64,000 nt of DNA, taken from contig CM034099.1 of assembly GCA_019914945.1 (NCBI GenBank), positions 23,648,704-23,712,703 on the forward strand, read 5' to 3'. This DNA is from Typha latifolia (lineage: Eukaryota; Streptophyta; Magnoliopsida; Poales; Typhaceae). Made by a program: the position numbers and the translations under genes. Below, piece after piece: positions 37,724-48,934 of the stretch. How positions within the stretch are numbered: the stretch's first letter is position 1; every line of letters starts with the position of its first letter. Below the pieces are notes generated by a model, which saw only the letters and a program-made list of their open reading frames with translations, was not told where the DNA came from and ran no database searches.

Positions 37724-40657
37724 CGGGCGCGGCGCGAGACAGAGCTCAAAAGCGCTCAAAAAGTGCTCAAAAAGTGCAGTCTAAGGAAGATATTTTAGGA
37801 CCAAGTAACTAAGTTGTCGCAACACCCTGTGAACGTACCGCCCTTAGTATCTCCTCTCAATTCGAATCGTGGCTCGTTTCCGACGGCATTCTGATCTACC
37901 CTGTACGTCTTAATCTCACCAAACGGTGACAGTACTGGGAAGGCATCGCCGTGGACGTGGTGGGTCTCTCCACTCTTGCTTTCCAAGTTCCCAACCGTGC
38001 CCTAGCCCCTATATAGCTAAAGATTGGGTTTCCGGTAGTTCTCATAGACATTGCATAAAGATCATGATAGTATACTCTATATATACATGCTAGTAAACTT
38101 CGAGTCAACTAACCTTTGGCTCCATATGTGATGTGTGAGTGAGAAAGAATAGACCCCCATAAATTTACCAAGAAATCTTCTCAAGGTGGAAAATATGCAT
38201 CCATGCTATCAACACAACAAATAGCTGGAAGCTATACAAATCACAAAGATTTTATATGACTAGAAAAATTAGGAGATGCACATAGAATCTCAATACTGCA
38301 AAGAAAATCACAAAGATTATATATAATTATAGGAGTTCAAGCCTCGATACAAGGCTGATTTAATCTGAATCACCTATATTAATTTTTAATAGGAATCAAA
38401 ATTAAATTAAAAACTTAATGCAACATATTTGTTACCTATATCGATTCTTCATCTCTTGTTCTTTATTCCATAGGGAGATATTAACTTTTAGTATAGGTGG
38501 CCTGGGAGAATATTATTGTTCGTTGGTCATAGTGTTGTGCACTAGGCATTTTTTATTTTTTTTAATCTATCACAAGACCATGGGCTATAAGATGGACAAA
38601 GAGACTAACTTTTCCGATACATATATTGAACTAGTTCAAAATTTTCAAGTTTGAAATATATACATTAACAATTTTTTGCTAAATATCAATCATGAAGTTC
38701 ATGGCTGGCTTACTAGGGCAAACTTTTTATTTGGAAAAAAAACTCATCATCAAGCTTAGTACAATTTCAAATAAAATCTGGTTTTATATCTTCGAAAGCT
38801 ATAACTAATCTCAATTATAATGCAAATTATGCTAGGGCTTCGACCTTTCTTCTCTCCTCTCGTAGATGATGAATTTTTTTCGCCATTTTGATTGAGAGGG
38901 GGAAAGGCTCTTCTCTTCTCTTCTCTCTTTCTCTTCTTTTTCCTCCCTACCCTTCTTTTCTCCTTAGACTAAGGTAAGCATCCTACATTGTCCTTGCCCG
39001 CGTCCTATCCTCTCCCTCCACTTATAAATCCATCTCATCTCCTTCATTTAAACCATCCTCAAAGAGCGTCAATTTGGTTTTAAAACATGGTGGCCAACTA
39101 TGTTCATTGTTACAACAAAGAGTTACCGGTATTATTATGGTTATAGCCATTGTTGTTGTTTGTCGTCATCCTAATAGCCATTATCGAGATTGTTGCTATC
39201 GGCATTATTCTTCCTTTTCCCTTTTGTCATTATATTTTTTTAAAGATGTGTAGCACTGATGCAGGTTTAATTTTCACGTGTTCTCAATGGAGCAATAAGA
39301 TATTGACCATTTTATGCATGCAATTTTGCTAAAGTTAATTTCATTGAAGATCTTTGGCTTAGCATGTCTCGATGTGATTTTTTGATAATGTTGCTAATGA
39401 TGGCTAAGTAAGAGGTCTATCTTTGAGATCATCACATAATCTTCTCACTTTTTGATTGTGCTCGAGTAACCGTAAGTGTAAGTGTTATTATTTAGTATTG
39501 CACCTGACTAGGCCTAAAAGCCCAATCTACTATGCGAGCTAGTAGCCAGACTCATTATGCATGCCTATTTCTATAGTTTTTTTTGTCTTACATTAAATAT
39601 TTAGTAAACTAGATATTAGTATATAAATATGTTTATATAAAAGATGACTAAAATATGTTTCTGAATGTCCATTACGCTCGACCTGATAAAATATACTATT
39701 TTCTAAATCCGGCCTATAATGCTATGCCTATTGTACCGAACTAAAGTTCTATTTCTTGTGGACTAGTGGAGGCAACGACGAGCTATAGTATTTTAGGTTG
39801 GTCTGAATAATTAGTGACTCGGGCTATAAATAAATACTTAAGCTTGGCTGACTCAAACCCTAGCTTATGGGATGATCACCTGCAATCCTATCTCATATTT
39901 TTTTTTACCCTTGATGAACTTTCTAAAAAAAAAGAAAAAAAAAGAAACTACCGCCAATCCCTGTAAAGCGTGCTCCTGCTATCGGGAAGCTTCAAGACGA
40001 GGAACCCCACGAAAAGGTGCATAACAGTCTTGCTCAGCTTAAGCATACAGCTGTTGAAATCGAATTGTTACGGCGAAAGAGGAAGTAACACTATTTAATG
40101 CAAACAAAGAGAATAAAGCTTGAAGGAGAGCATCTTTTGTCTAAAGCCCACCATGTCCCAAAAGCCTTTGATTTGCTTTAACTTTTCAATCACCGCAATC
40201 TTTACTCTTTAATCCTGTCCCTTGCTTTGCTTTTTCCCATTTAACATTTCTATATTACAGACGAAGAAAATGGGATGTGATGGTGATTAACACCAAGAAT
40301 AGGCTTTAAGCCATTCATCCATTATGACAAGAAAAGCAAAACAAAGAGGCTTCTCCACGACTCATTTAGTTAACCCATTCATGCTCACCAACCCAGAACC
40401 ATCTCATCTTTATTCCCTCCACTTCCGTCTTTTAAAATCTTGCCACTTTAGACTCTTTACTCCCTATGCTCACAATGATCCAGCTTCTCTAGCAAAGAAG
40501 TACTAGATACCCCTCTTCCTCTTCTCTTTGGAAACAAACCAAATCCACATGACAACTTTGGTTGAAAACTTAGTCTAAACTTAGCTTGCAAGGTGGCCAA
40601 CTCACTTCTTCCTTGCCGGCGAGGCAAGCCGAGAAAAATTGGCGGCGACGCTGGATC
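37724..40657. other. Intergenic region between JMJ30-type and MCTP genes
   Basis: Divergent spacer of 2.9 kb holding both promoters. No coding signal is supported. It contains a pyrimidine-rich tract at about 38900-38950 and one copy of an old dispersed repeat at about 39500-39860. The MCTP leader is at the right end. Confidence 0.4.
39500..39860. repeat. Dispersed repeat, copy A
   Basis: The stretch from AAAAGCCCAATCTAC through ACATTAAATATTTAGTAAAC and TTAGTATATAAATATG to AAATACTTAAGCTTGG matches, with many substitutions, the sequence that flanks the solo LTR at 51900-52184 and 54776-54950. GGCCC/AAGCTTGG-type words at the ends suggest an old hAT-like or SINE-like element. I could not define its termini or target duplication. 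Confidence 0.5.
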
Positions 40658-43600
40658 ATGAAGCTGGTAGTAGAAGTAGTAGAAGCCCATGATCTTATGC
40701 CCAGAGACGGCGAGGGATCAGCAAGTGCATACGTCGAGGTAGACTTCGGCAACCAGCTCGCAAGGACCAGAACAATCCGCAAAGATCTCCACCCTGTTTG
40801 GAACCAGAAGCTCTCCTTCCACCTCGCCGACGTTGATAGCCTTTCGACTCAGAGCGTCGACGTGAGCATCTACAACGAGCGGAAGTCGTTCCCCGGCCGC
40901 AATTTCCTGGGCAGGGTGAGAATTCACGGCTCCAACGTCGTGAAGCAAGGAGAAGAGATCATCCAAAGGCTTCCGTTGGATAAAAAGTGGTTCTTTTCGC
41001 CAGTCAAAGGCGAGATCGCCTTAAAGCTTTACATCTCCCCTGAACTCAATTCTCCTCCTCCTCCTCCTCCTACTGCACCAACTACAGAGAACAAGTTAAT
41101 CGTTTCTGCCTCCGCTGAGACCCCTGCAGTTGAAACAGAGCAGAGTGTTACAGAGGAAGAAGAAGCGCAAATCAAGGAGCCCATTGAAGTAGAAGTAGTA
41201 GAGACCACCACCAAGTGCATAAACAAGCAGCAAGTCTCACCCCAACCGGCAAAACCGATACAAGAGCTGAGCCCGGTGAACGTGCCGGTGGTGCCGATGA
41301 TGTCATACCCACAAGTCCACTACGGACAAGCCCAGCCGAGCAAGGCTGAGGACTACAAGCTCAAGGACACGAAGCCGCACCTCGGCGAGCGGTGGCTTGG
41401 GGTCAGCGACAAGCCGACGAGCACTTACGACCTCGTTGAGGAGATGTACCACCTGTACGTGCGCGTCGTTAAGGCCAAAGACCTCCCCCCCAATGCCATC
41501 AGCGGAAGCTGTGATCCCTACGTCGAAGTAAAGCTCGGCAACTACAAAGGCACCACGAGGCATTTCGAGAAGAGGACCAACCCAGAGTGGAATCAAGTGT
41601 TCGCCTTCTCCAAGGACCGAATCCAATCCACGATCCTCGAAGTGTTCCTCAAAGATAAGGAGATGATGATGCGAGACGACTATATCGGGAAGGTGGTGTT
41701 CGATTTAAACGAGGTGCCCACGAGGGTTCCCCCCGATAGCCCATTGGCGCCGCAATGGTATCGGCTCGAGGACCGACGGGGAGAAGGCAAGGTGAGAGGC
41801 GAGCTCATGCTCGCCGTCTGGGTCGGCACCCAAGCCGACGAGGCGTTCCCTGAAGCATGGCACGCTGACGCTGCCACCGTGCAAGGCGAGGGAGTGTACA
41901 GCGTCCGCTCGAAGGTCTACGTCTCCCCCAAGCTCTGGTACCTCCGCGTGAACGTCATCGAAGCTCAAGACGTGCAACCCAACGAGAAAGGGAGGTACCC
42001 AGAAGTCTTTGTCAAAGCCCAGGTTGGGAACCAAGTGCTCAAGACGAAGCCATGCCCTACGAGGACATTAAACCCGGCGTGGAACGAGGACTTGGTGTTC
42101 GTCGCGGCGGAGCCTTTCGACGAACAATTGGTGGTCACGATAGAAGACCGAATCCAACCTACCAAGGACGATTTGCTGGGCCGGACGGTTCTACCCCTGA
42201 CTCTATTCGAGAAGCGGCTCGACCACCGGCCGGTCCACTCCCGCTGGTTCAATCTGGAGCGGTTCGGGTTCGGCCCACTCGAAGGTGGAAACCATCGGAA
42301 GGAGCTCAAGTTCTCCACCCGAGTCCACCTCCGAGTCTGCCTCGAAGGGGCCTACCACGTCATGGACGAGTCCACTATGTACATAAGCGATACGCGGCCT
42401 ACCGCCCGGCAACTCTGGAAGCAGCCCATCGGGGTATTAGAAGTCGGCATCCTAAGCGCGAATGGGCTAATGCCGATGAAGACTACCAAGGATGGGAAGA
42501 GCACCACCGACTCCTATTGCGTGGCCAAATACGGGCAGAAATGGGTGAGGACGAGGACCATCATGGACAATTTTAGCCCAAAATGGAACGAGCAGTACAC
42601 TTGGGAGGTGTACGACCCCTGCACCGTGATCACGCTCGGGGTGTTCGACAATTGTCATCTGAGAAGCGACGGCAGCAACCAGCCAAAAGACTTGCGGGTT
42701 GGCAAGGTCAGGATTCGTCTCTCCACTCTAGAGATGGATAAGGTGTACACCCACTCCTATCCGCTTGTCGTGCTCCAGCCTTCCGGTGTGAAGAAGATGG
42801 GCGAGTTGCAGCTCGCGGTTAGACTCACCTGCCTCTCGTTAGCCAACGTTGTGTACGTCTACGGTCACCCTCTTCTACCCAAAATGCATTATATCCACCC
42901 TTTCACGGTGACCCAAGTCGACCATTTGCGCTATCAAGCAATGAGCATTGTCGCGGCGCGGCTTGGTCGCGCAGAGCCGCCGTTGAGGAAGGAGGTGGTT
43001 GAGTACATGCTCGATGTCGACTCGCACATGTGGAGCATGAGGAGGAGCAAGGCTAATTTCTTCCGGATCATGTCGTTGCTCTCCGGTGCCGTCGGGATGT
43101 TACGGTGGTTCGACGAAGTGAGCCGCTGGAAGAACCCTGTCACGACGGTGCTCGTCCACGTCCTGTTCTTGATACTCCTCTGCTACCCGGAGCTGATACT
43201 TCCCACCGTGTTCCTTTACATGTTCATGATCGGTGTTTGGAATTACAGGTTCCGGCCGCGGCATCCGGTGCACATGGACGTGAAGCTTTCGTGGGCCGAG
43301 GCGATACACCCCGACGAGCTCGACGAGGAGTTCGACAGCTTTCCCACGTCGAGGTCGCATGATTTGGTTAGGTTGAGGTACGACAGGCTGCGGAGCGTGG
43401 CCGGGAGGATACAGACGGTGGTCGGAGACATGGCGACGCAGGGGGAGAGGTTGCAGTCTTTGCTGAGTTGGAGGGATCCGCGAGCGACGTGCATCTTTGT
43501 GTTGTTCTGCTTCGTTGCTGCTGTGGTTTTGTACGTGACTCCGTTTAGGGTGGTGGCTTTGGTGGTGGGGATCTACGTGCTCCGGCATCCGAGGTTTAGG

Positions 43601-43669
43601 AGTAAGTTGCCGTCCGTACCCAGCAATTTCTTCAAGAGATTGCCGTCCAAGGTTGATAGCATGCTGTGA
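40658..43669 (+). CDS. Multiple C2-domain and transmembrane region protein (MCTP, QUIRKY/FTIP type)
   Basis: Single-exon gene of 1,003 residues. Four C2 domains are visible: C2A at about 1-115 (MKLVVEVVEAHDLMPRDG), C2B about 263-390 (SGSCDPYVEVKLGNYKG), C2C about 420-550 (YPEVFVKAQVGNQVLKTK) and C2D about 590-720. An Pro/Glu-rich linker runs from about 128 to 250. The C-terminal PRT_C region has two hydrophobic hairpins near 827-862 and 941-980, ending in FFKRLPSKVDSML. In C2A the usual SDPY is SASAY, so Ca2+ binding there may be weak. Known relatives tether ER to plasma membrane at plasmodesmata and act in cell-to-cell signalling or florigen export. The long linker and four C2 domains favour the QUIRKY/MCTP14-16 side. 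The start is the ATG at 40658; the TTG upstream is not used. Confidence 0.94.
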   Translation: MKLVVEVVEAHDLMPRDGEGSASAYVEVDFGNQLARTRTIRKDLHPVWNQKLSFHLADVDSLSTQSVDVSIYNERKSFPGRNFLGRVRIHGSNVVKQGEEIIQRLPLDKKWFFSPVKGEIALKLYISPELNSPPPPPPTAPTTENKLIVSASAETPAVETEQSVTEEEEAQIKEPIEVEVVETTTKCINKQQVSPQPAKPIQELSPVNVPVVPMMSYPQVHYGQAQPSKAEDYKLKDTKPHLGERWLGVSDKPTSTYDLVEEMYHLYVRVVKAKDLPPNAISGSCDPYVEVKLGNYKGTTRHFEKRTNPEWNQVFAFSKDRIQSTILEVFLKDKEMMMRDDYIGKVVFDLNEVPTRVPPDSPLAPQWYRLEDRRGEGKVRGELMLAVWVGTQADEAFPEAWHADAATVQGEGVYSVRSKVYVSPKLWYLRVNVIEAQDVQPNEKGRYPEVFVKAQVGNQVLKTKPCPTRTLNPAWNEDLVFVAAEPFDEQLVVTIEDRIQPTKDDLLGRTVLPLTLFEKRLDHRPVHSRWFNLERFGFGPLEGGNHRKELKFSTRVHLRVCLEGAYHVMDESTMYISDTRPTARQLWKQPIGVLEVGILSANGLMPMKTTKDGKSTTDSYCVAKYGQKWVRTRTIMDNFSPKWNEQYTWEVYDPCTVITLGVFDNCHLRSDGSNQPKDLRVGKVRIRLSTLEMDKVYTHSYPLVVLQPSGVKKMGELQLAVRLTCLSLANVVYVYGHPLLPKMHYIHPFTVTQVDHLRYQAMSIVAARLGRAEPPLRKEVVEYMLDVDSHMWSMRRSKANFFRIMSLLSGAVGMLRWFDEVSRWKNPVTTVLVHVLFLILLCYPELILPTVFLYMFMIGVWNYRFRPRHPVHMDVKLSWAEAIHPDELDEEFDSFPTSRSHDLVRLRYDRLRSVAGRIQTVVGDMATQGERLQSLLSWRDPRATCIFVLFCFVAAVVLYVTPFRVVALVVGIYVLRHPRFRSKLPSVPSNFFKRLPSKVDSML

Positions 43670-44692
43670 GATTTGCGTGGCTTTTTATGGTATTGGTACT
43701 TATATTGGTTTGGTTTTACTTTTTTCTTTTTTCTATACTGTATATCGTCTAGTGTTTGAGTAAATGATTGTGTGATGGTTTGAGTTGTTGCCTATTACAC
43801 CGACTCGACTCATAGATGTTTAGCGAAGATGGAAGAGAAATAATGTATCCTGATAGTATTGCAATATAATTTGCTTGCGAATGGCTTACCTGTCCGTTGA
43901 GCTTAGCTAACCTCTCAAATTTTCAACAAAGAAAAACAAAAAGGAAACTCAAATAAAAATGAATAACAAGCATAAACATATTTATCAGCGGTTGCCTCTG
44001 AGATAACTAGCAGCATAAAAATTGCCACTCAATTGAGGTTCGACGATCATATACGGCCAAAACAATAAGCAAAACAACGGGAGATAATGATATTGAACTG
44101 TAGGATGAAAGAACAAAGAAGCTTCTACCACAAGTCCTGCCAGTAAACAGATGCTAAAGATAAAAGGATTCTGTCTCCACCAAATGTTCTGTACATGGGT
44201 CGAAGGGAAGGTAACTATAACTAAATATTTTTTTATCTTTTTTATATTTAATCAAATTTACTCTTTAAAAATCAACAACTACTCAGATGCCAATAGGCTC
44301 TGTAAAAATATTTAAAGAAGGCAAACAAGCATCAATCCAATCACTTTGGAATAGAAAAGAGTCTGTATTCTTCTAGCATCAAGTAAGATAGCCATTAACA
44401 GCAAAATGGAATTTGACCTCACAATTATCAGATGATTCTCCAATTCAGAGTTTTGAGTTTTGGAGAAAGTCGGATTCTATTCCCAAAGGAAAGAAAAACA
44501 AGTAGCAGCCAAACAGAATATGAACTGTAATTGGATTAAAAACATGTCATTACACATCTCAAGATAAGCAGGCCAAACATTAACAGAAAGCAAGTCTTTA
44601 CTCAAATTCATAATTGAATCAGCTAGTCCATAGCTTAAGCAAAATTCAGGAGGACCTAGTCTGTCCAGACGTTTCATCTAATCATCTCCGAT
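43670..44692. other. Convergent 3' spacer between MCTP and eL6
   Basis: AT-rich, holding the 3' UTRs of the MCTP gene (plus) and the eL6 gene (minus). No further feature was recognised. Confidence 0.45.
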
Positions 44693-46786
44693 CTAGAAAA
44701 CAAGCTCATGCGGTTTCATGCCCGACCTAAGAGAGAACCTAGCAGATAAATAAGCTCTCATGTCCGGGACAGACTCGATAGCTTTGATCAACTGGGTGTC
44801 AACAGCCTTCTGGTCATCTTTTTTTTCTTGTGGTAGTGCCTTTGCTTCCTGCGTTTACAACAAATTGATAAAAAGAATAGGCATGGAATACTTAACTATA
44901 TAATATAACATGGTTACTCATTGTCAACAGACCTCCTTCTCTGTCTCAAAAAATTCGCCTTCAGTCTTCTTTGTTGTCTTCTTCTTTTCCTTTGCAAAGT
45001 ACTTGTCATCAAACTTCTGAACGTCAATGCCAGAAATATCAATCTTGGTGGATGTACCAATGACATATTTCTGATTGACACGGCGTAGGGGAACTCCATT
45101 GATCTTGAAGGGCCCTAGAAGAGCATATCACAATTGAGACAGCCATAAGAAAATAAAATTATAAAAAAGAGAAATTTAATCTATATTACAGCACATAAGA
45201 TAGAATTTGAGCTATTATCAAAAGGTTCACATTGAAGATACTTTTGATATCGATTACTTAGCAATTTGAAGATGCTTCAGTATCATAATCTACAAAGTTC
45301 AAGAAATAACTAAGGCAACATACAAGAACCATATACAACTTGTTCTTCATTCTACTAAAACCTCCTAAGAATAGTTTCACAACATTCATATCAACCGCTA
45401 CAGGCTACCTAATTTTACATGTAAAAATAAAATAAATTTTCAAATAGAGCTACATGTTATCAACCTAAATAGAGTGTAAATGTTGCCACCAGCTTACAAT
45501 AAAAAAAAGAGTAAAGCATGGTCCCAACATTATATTGATGCCTCAACCATGTGACACATGATAGTAAGGTCCGGCTGAGGGAACAAGGGCTTACACAATG
45601 ACCAACTTTCACTATGAGTCTATAACCAAAAGAAACCTCAATCCTCTTATAGATACAAAAGCACAAGTTGACTCCTCGACTAAATCAAAGGTGTGAAGTA
45701 GAGCTAACTCTTTACAGACTGAAGGATTTCACCAAATAAGAAATTAATTTTAAAGCTTAATAAAAAGTAGGCATCTGCTGCTGATAAGTTAGATACCAAT
45801 TCAGCATAATCTCAAGATAATAGTGAAGTTAATTTTAATAATAGAGTAGAAACACTACGGTGAACCAAAAGTTCAAGGCCCCTGACAAAGCGAAGTTATT
45901 TTTCAAACCGCTTATATAATAATCACTGTCAGTATAACAAAAAAAAACATCTCTCAATTTATATACAGCCCAATTACAAATGAGAGAATGTTTGAAGATA
46001 GTAGGGGACATAATTATATACAGAAGGCACCTCCCTGAGAATGTTTTGGTGATGATTCTATAATCAACAAATACACTAAGCAGGTCCCTCCTTCAAAGAT
46101 AAATTAGGAAGCCACTTATCGCAAAATCAAATATAAAAGCTCATTATTATACAAATTCCGTCAATCTAGCTATAAAACTTATTGAGTTACAAATTTCTAG
46201 AAAGCAATAAAAGACCATAGTTCAGTAGTCGTATAGATTTTCAATAAAGAAAATAGATTTATATGGAAAAGGGGTAGATAGGAAAAGTAAGCCGTCTTGT
46301 TTGAGCAACCATAATCCAATCAAGAGGAAGACCGCCTTACCAGTTACGAGGAGTAATCCCGAAGGGAGCTGCTTCAAGAAGACGACTCTCTTCCCCATGA
46401 ACCTTCCGGCAAGCAAGATCAACACCGTCCCAGGCGTAATACTCGGCCTAATCCCAAAACCAAACAATGCGCATCACCCCAACCACTACAAAAACATGAA
46501 ATCCCAGAGAAAACAAAAAAAACAAGAAAAATACCTGAGCTTGGTGGGTTTAGGCTTGCGACGGTTGGCAAGGGGCTTCTTGACGTCGTCGGCGGGGTAA
46601 AACTTGGGGGGCTTCTCCTCGGCCTTCGGCACCGCCGCCTTCGGCTCGTGGCGGGGGAATACGCCGCCGTGCTTGGCCTTGATGGCCCAGATCCCGCGCT
46701 TGTGGTACATCTTCGATCTGGAGAACTTCCCGATCCCACGAACCAGATCGGGGTTTCGGCTCCCAACTCTAGCCTTCTTCGCCACC

Positions 46787-46788
<2 letters not shown>
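44693..46788 (-). CDS. RPL6: 60S ribosomal protein eL6
   Basis: Four exons on the minus strand, 46788-46535, 46447-46341, 45114-44933 and 44848-44693, sum to 699 bases and encode 232 residues. The product is eL6 of the large cytosolic ribosomal subunit. Recognisable blocks are [20 protein letters not shown], the core [20 protein letters not shown] with [35 protein letters not shown], and the C terminus [20 protein letters not shown]. Junction phases are 2, 1 and 0 and all introns are GT-AG. The third intron (44849-44932) is only 84 bp. The promoter carries three AAACCCTA telo-boxes and several TGGGCC/GGCCCA sites. Confidence 0.94.
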
Positions 46789-46819
<31 letters not shown>

Positions 46820-47086
46820 CCAACTCTAGCCTTCTTTCTCACACACACACACACACACTCGGAAACCCTAGAAACGGCAAGGCGATGGTAAACCCTAGCA
46901 AGAGAGGGGTTCCATTTTATATGACAGAACGAAGAGATTGCAAACCCTAGAGAACTTGATAAGGGCCCATTGGCCGTTCGGCTTTAGTAGCGATTCGCGC
47001 AATCTGTGGGTTGGATTTGCGCACTCGACATAACCTTGACGTCAATTGGGCCCATTGGGCCTATCTCTACTTTAAACTGAGACCGG
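46789..47086 (-). promoter_or_regulatory. eL6 promoter and leader with telo-boxes and site-II elements
   Basis: CT-rich leader (GA/CT runs at about 46791-46820 and a CA run at about 46841-46858 on the plus strand), then AAACCCTA telo-boxes at 46863-46870, 46890-46897 and 46942-46949. GGCCCA is at 46964-46969, and TGGGCC at 47047-47052 and 47056-47061. Telo-box plus site-II is the well-known pairing in plant ribosomal protein promoters. The SABATH duplication unit begins at about 47087, so the eL6 promoter is bounded by it. Confidence 0.7.
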
Positions 47087-47145
47087 CCCAGTTTGCAAAT
47101 CTTGCTAACGGTAGGCACTCTTATTTACAACTACTAGTCGTCGTC

Positions 47146-47197
47146 TACTACTACTACTACTACTACTACTATTATTATTATTCTTATTATTATTATC
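47146..47197. repeat. (CTA)n/(ATT)n microsatellite
   Basis: Trinucleotide run CTA changing to TAT/ATT in the SABATH gene 1 flank. The matching place in the gene 3 flank (about 55914-55935) also carries an ATT run, so the repeat is older than the duplication. Confidence 0.85.
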
Positions 47198-47343
47198 AAC
47201 TTGGACTCAATAAGAGTTGTTTGGAAGAATTGGTCTAAAAACCGTGATTAAGATACTAATAATAAGAACAAACCAACGCCGGCTTTTGCACTCAACTCAT
47301 TAATTACTCCATCTCTCTTATGATCTTATCTACTTTTCAGAGG

Positions 47344-47371
<28 letters not shown>
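47344..47371. repeat. (TA)n microsatellite
   Basis: About fourteen uninterrupted TA units. A second TA run lies at 47574-47597. Both are in the SABATH gene 1 upstream region. Confidence 0.9.
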
Positions 47372-47374
<3 letters not shown>

Positions 47375-48934
47375 ATATGTCCTTGGTCAGCATGGCCCAC
47401 ATCTGACCTTAAATTGGCCCTCACTGAAACCTTTCTCCTTATTAACAAAAGATTATTTCTTTAGGAAAATCGGAGTTAATATTGTGTTCCTTTGTAAGAG
47501 ACGAGAGGATCACTTAGAACACTCCAATTACTTAACTTTCTTCTCATCAGTTGATTTTTTTTAACTCCTTGAGTATATATATATATATATATATATAATT
47601 AATTAAACATGTGGAGTGAATTGAGTAGATCACCTTACCTAGGGAGTCGCCAATGTAGACTTCATATTGGAATCACGTTTCAAATTAATCTTTGCCAAGA
47701 TAACAAACCAAAGTTGCAGATGTTTTCAAACTAGGTTAAGTGGCTTGGAAAATTCAATCACCTAACAAATTTATCAAGGATATTGTTTCATCCTAGTTTT
47801 TTTTTTCTTTTGTTTTTTTGTTGACAAAAGGCTATCTTTTTAGAACTTAACATCTACCGCCAAAACAAAGTTTCAGAACCTCCTAAGCCATATTATCCAT
47901 CTAAGTTTTAAAACACAGCTGAACAAAAATCACAATACAATCTTACTATGTTCCATTACTTTAGTATAAGGACCTCTTAGCTATATTAGTATTTTTTTTT
48001 TCCCATCCATTAAGAGATATTTTAGTCATTTAGTATAAAACATCACCAATTCTCAATAAATTTTTTATTCTTTAATATAATTATTACCTATTATACTAGT
48101 AAGTAATAATTTATAGCGATATTAGTTCTCTTGTTTTCGTATAAAAAAGTTTTAGAATTGACAAGAACTTTGGATAAGAAGTATCATATGAAAATTTGGA
48201 TTCGTTTTTCTTTTTCTCATATATTCACTTATCTAGGAAGTCGCCAAAATGGATTTAATGTTGGAATCACGTTTGAATAATAACCGTTGTGGAGAAAACT
48301 AACTCGTTGACCGTTCGTTCGATGGGAAACTTGTCCACATTCCATCGACAGACCAAGTCGCAAACTTCATCACCTACCAAACTTTCCAGTCTACATAGTA
48401 AGTAAATTTATGCAACAGAATAATAATGGTAGACGAATGAATCCGTCACTGACTTCTTCCCATGGAATAAAATATATAGCGACTTAAAGTGCATAACAGA
48501 AGGTGGCTTCCAAAATTCATCATTTAATAATAATGTGCAAATACGTGAAACATATATAATACTGATAGACGCAAGAATCGGTTAGTGAGTAGATGATATC
48601 TAGGGAGTTGCCAATATAGACTTCATATTGAACCACGTTTTGGATTCATCTTTGACAAGATGACCAACGATTGATTGGCTCGTGAAACTGTTCTATCCAC
48701 AAAACCAGAGTTGCAGGCATTGCCATAGTAAGTTAGGTGGCCTGACAAATTCACTACTTTATCAAGAATTTTATTTCACCCTAGGTTATGTATTATAAAA
48801 AAAAGGTACATAATAGAAAAATACAAGTTTAGGACTATATATAGGGTGGAAAGCAGCAGAGAAGTGCAAGCAATAACATACAATATAGCATAACTACTAA
48901 GCAAGAGAGGGTTCTAATTAGCACATTCAGCACA

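Larger units (their letters stand above)
47087..48934 (+). promoter_or_regulatory. 5' flank of SABATH gene 1 (duplicated region)
   Basis: Aligns by eye with the 5' flank of SABATH gene 3 (about 55875-56703), starting from CCCAGTTTGCAAATCTTGCT. It contains ACT/ATT and TA microsatellites and three copies of a module beginning AGGGAGTCGCCAATGTAGAC (about 47638, 48234 and 48600), where gene 3 has one. The core promoter is TATATATA at 48836-48843, 92 bp before the ATG. The sequence from about 48830 to the ATG is nearly identical to gene 3. Confidence 0.6.

Noticed and set aside
37724..37759. Upstream extension of the JmjC frame by 12 residues
   Set aside because: It would need a TTG start; the ATG at 37723 with MGGEEGG is the natural start.
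42052..42576. Plus-strand 174-codon ORF in another frame inside the MCTP gene
   Set aside because: It overlaps C2 domains that are clearly coded in the main frame; composition artefact.
43100..43588. Long minus-strand ORF (162 codons) opposite the MCTP gene
   Set aside because: It is fully antisense to the conserved C-terminal part of the MCTP frame and is His/Pro-biased; a shadow of GC-rich codons.
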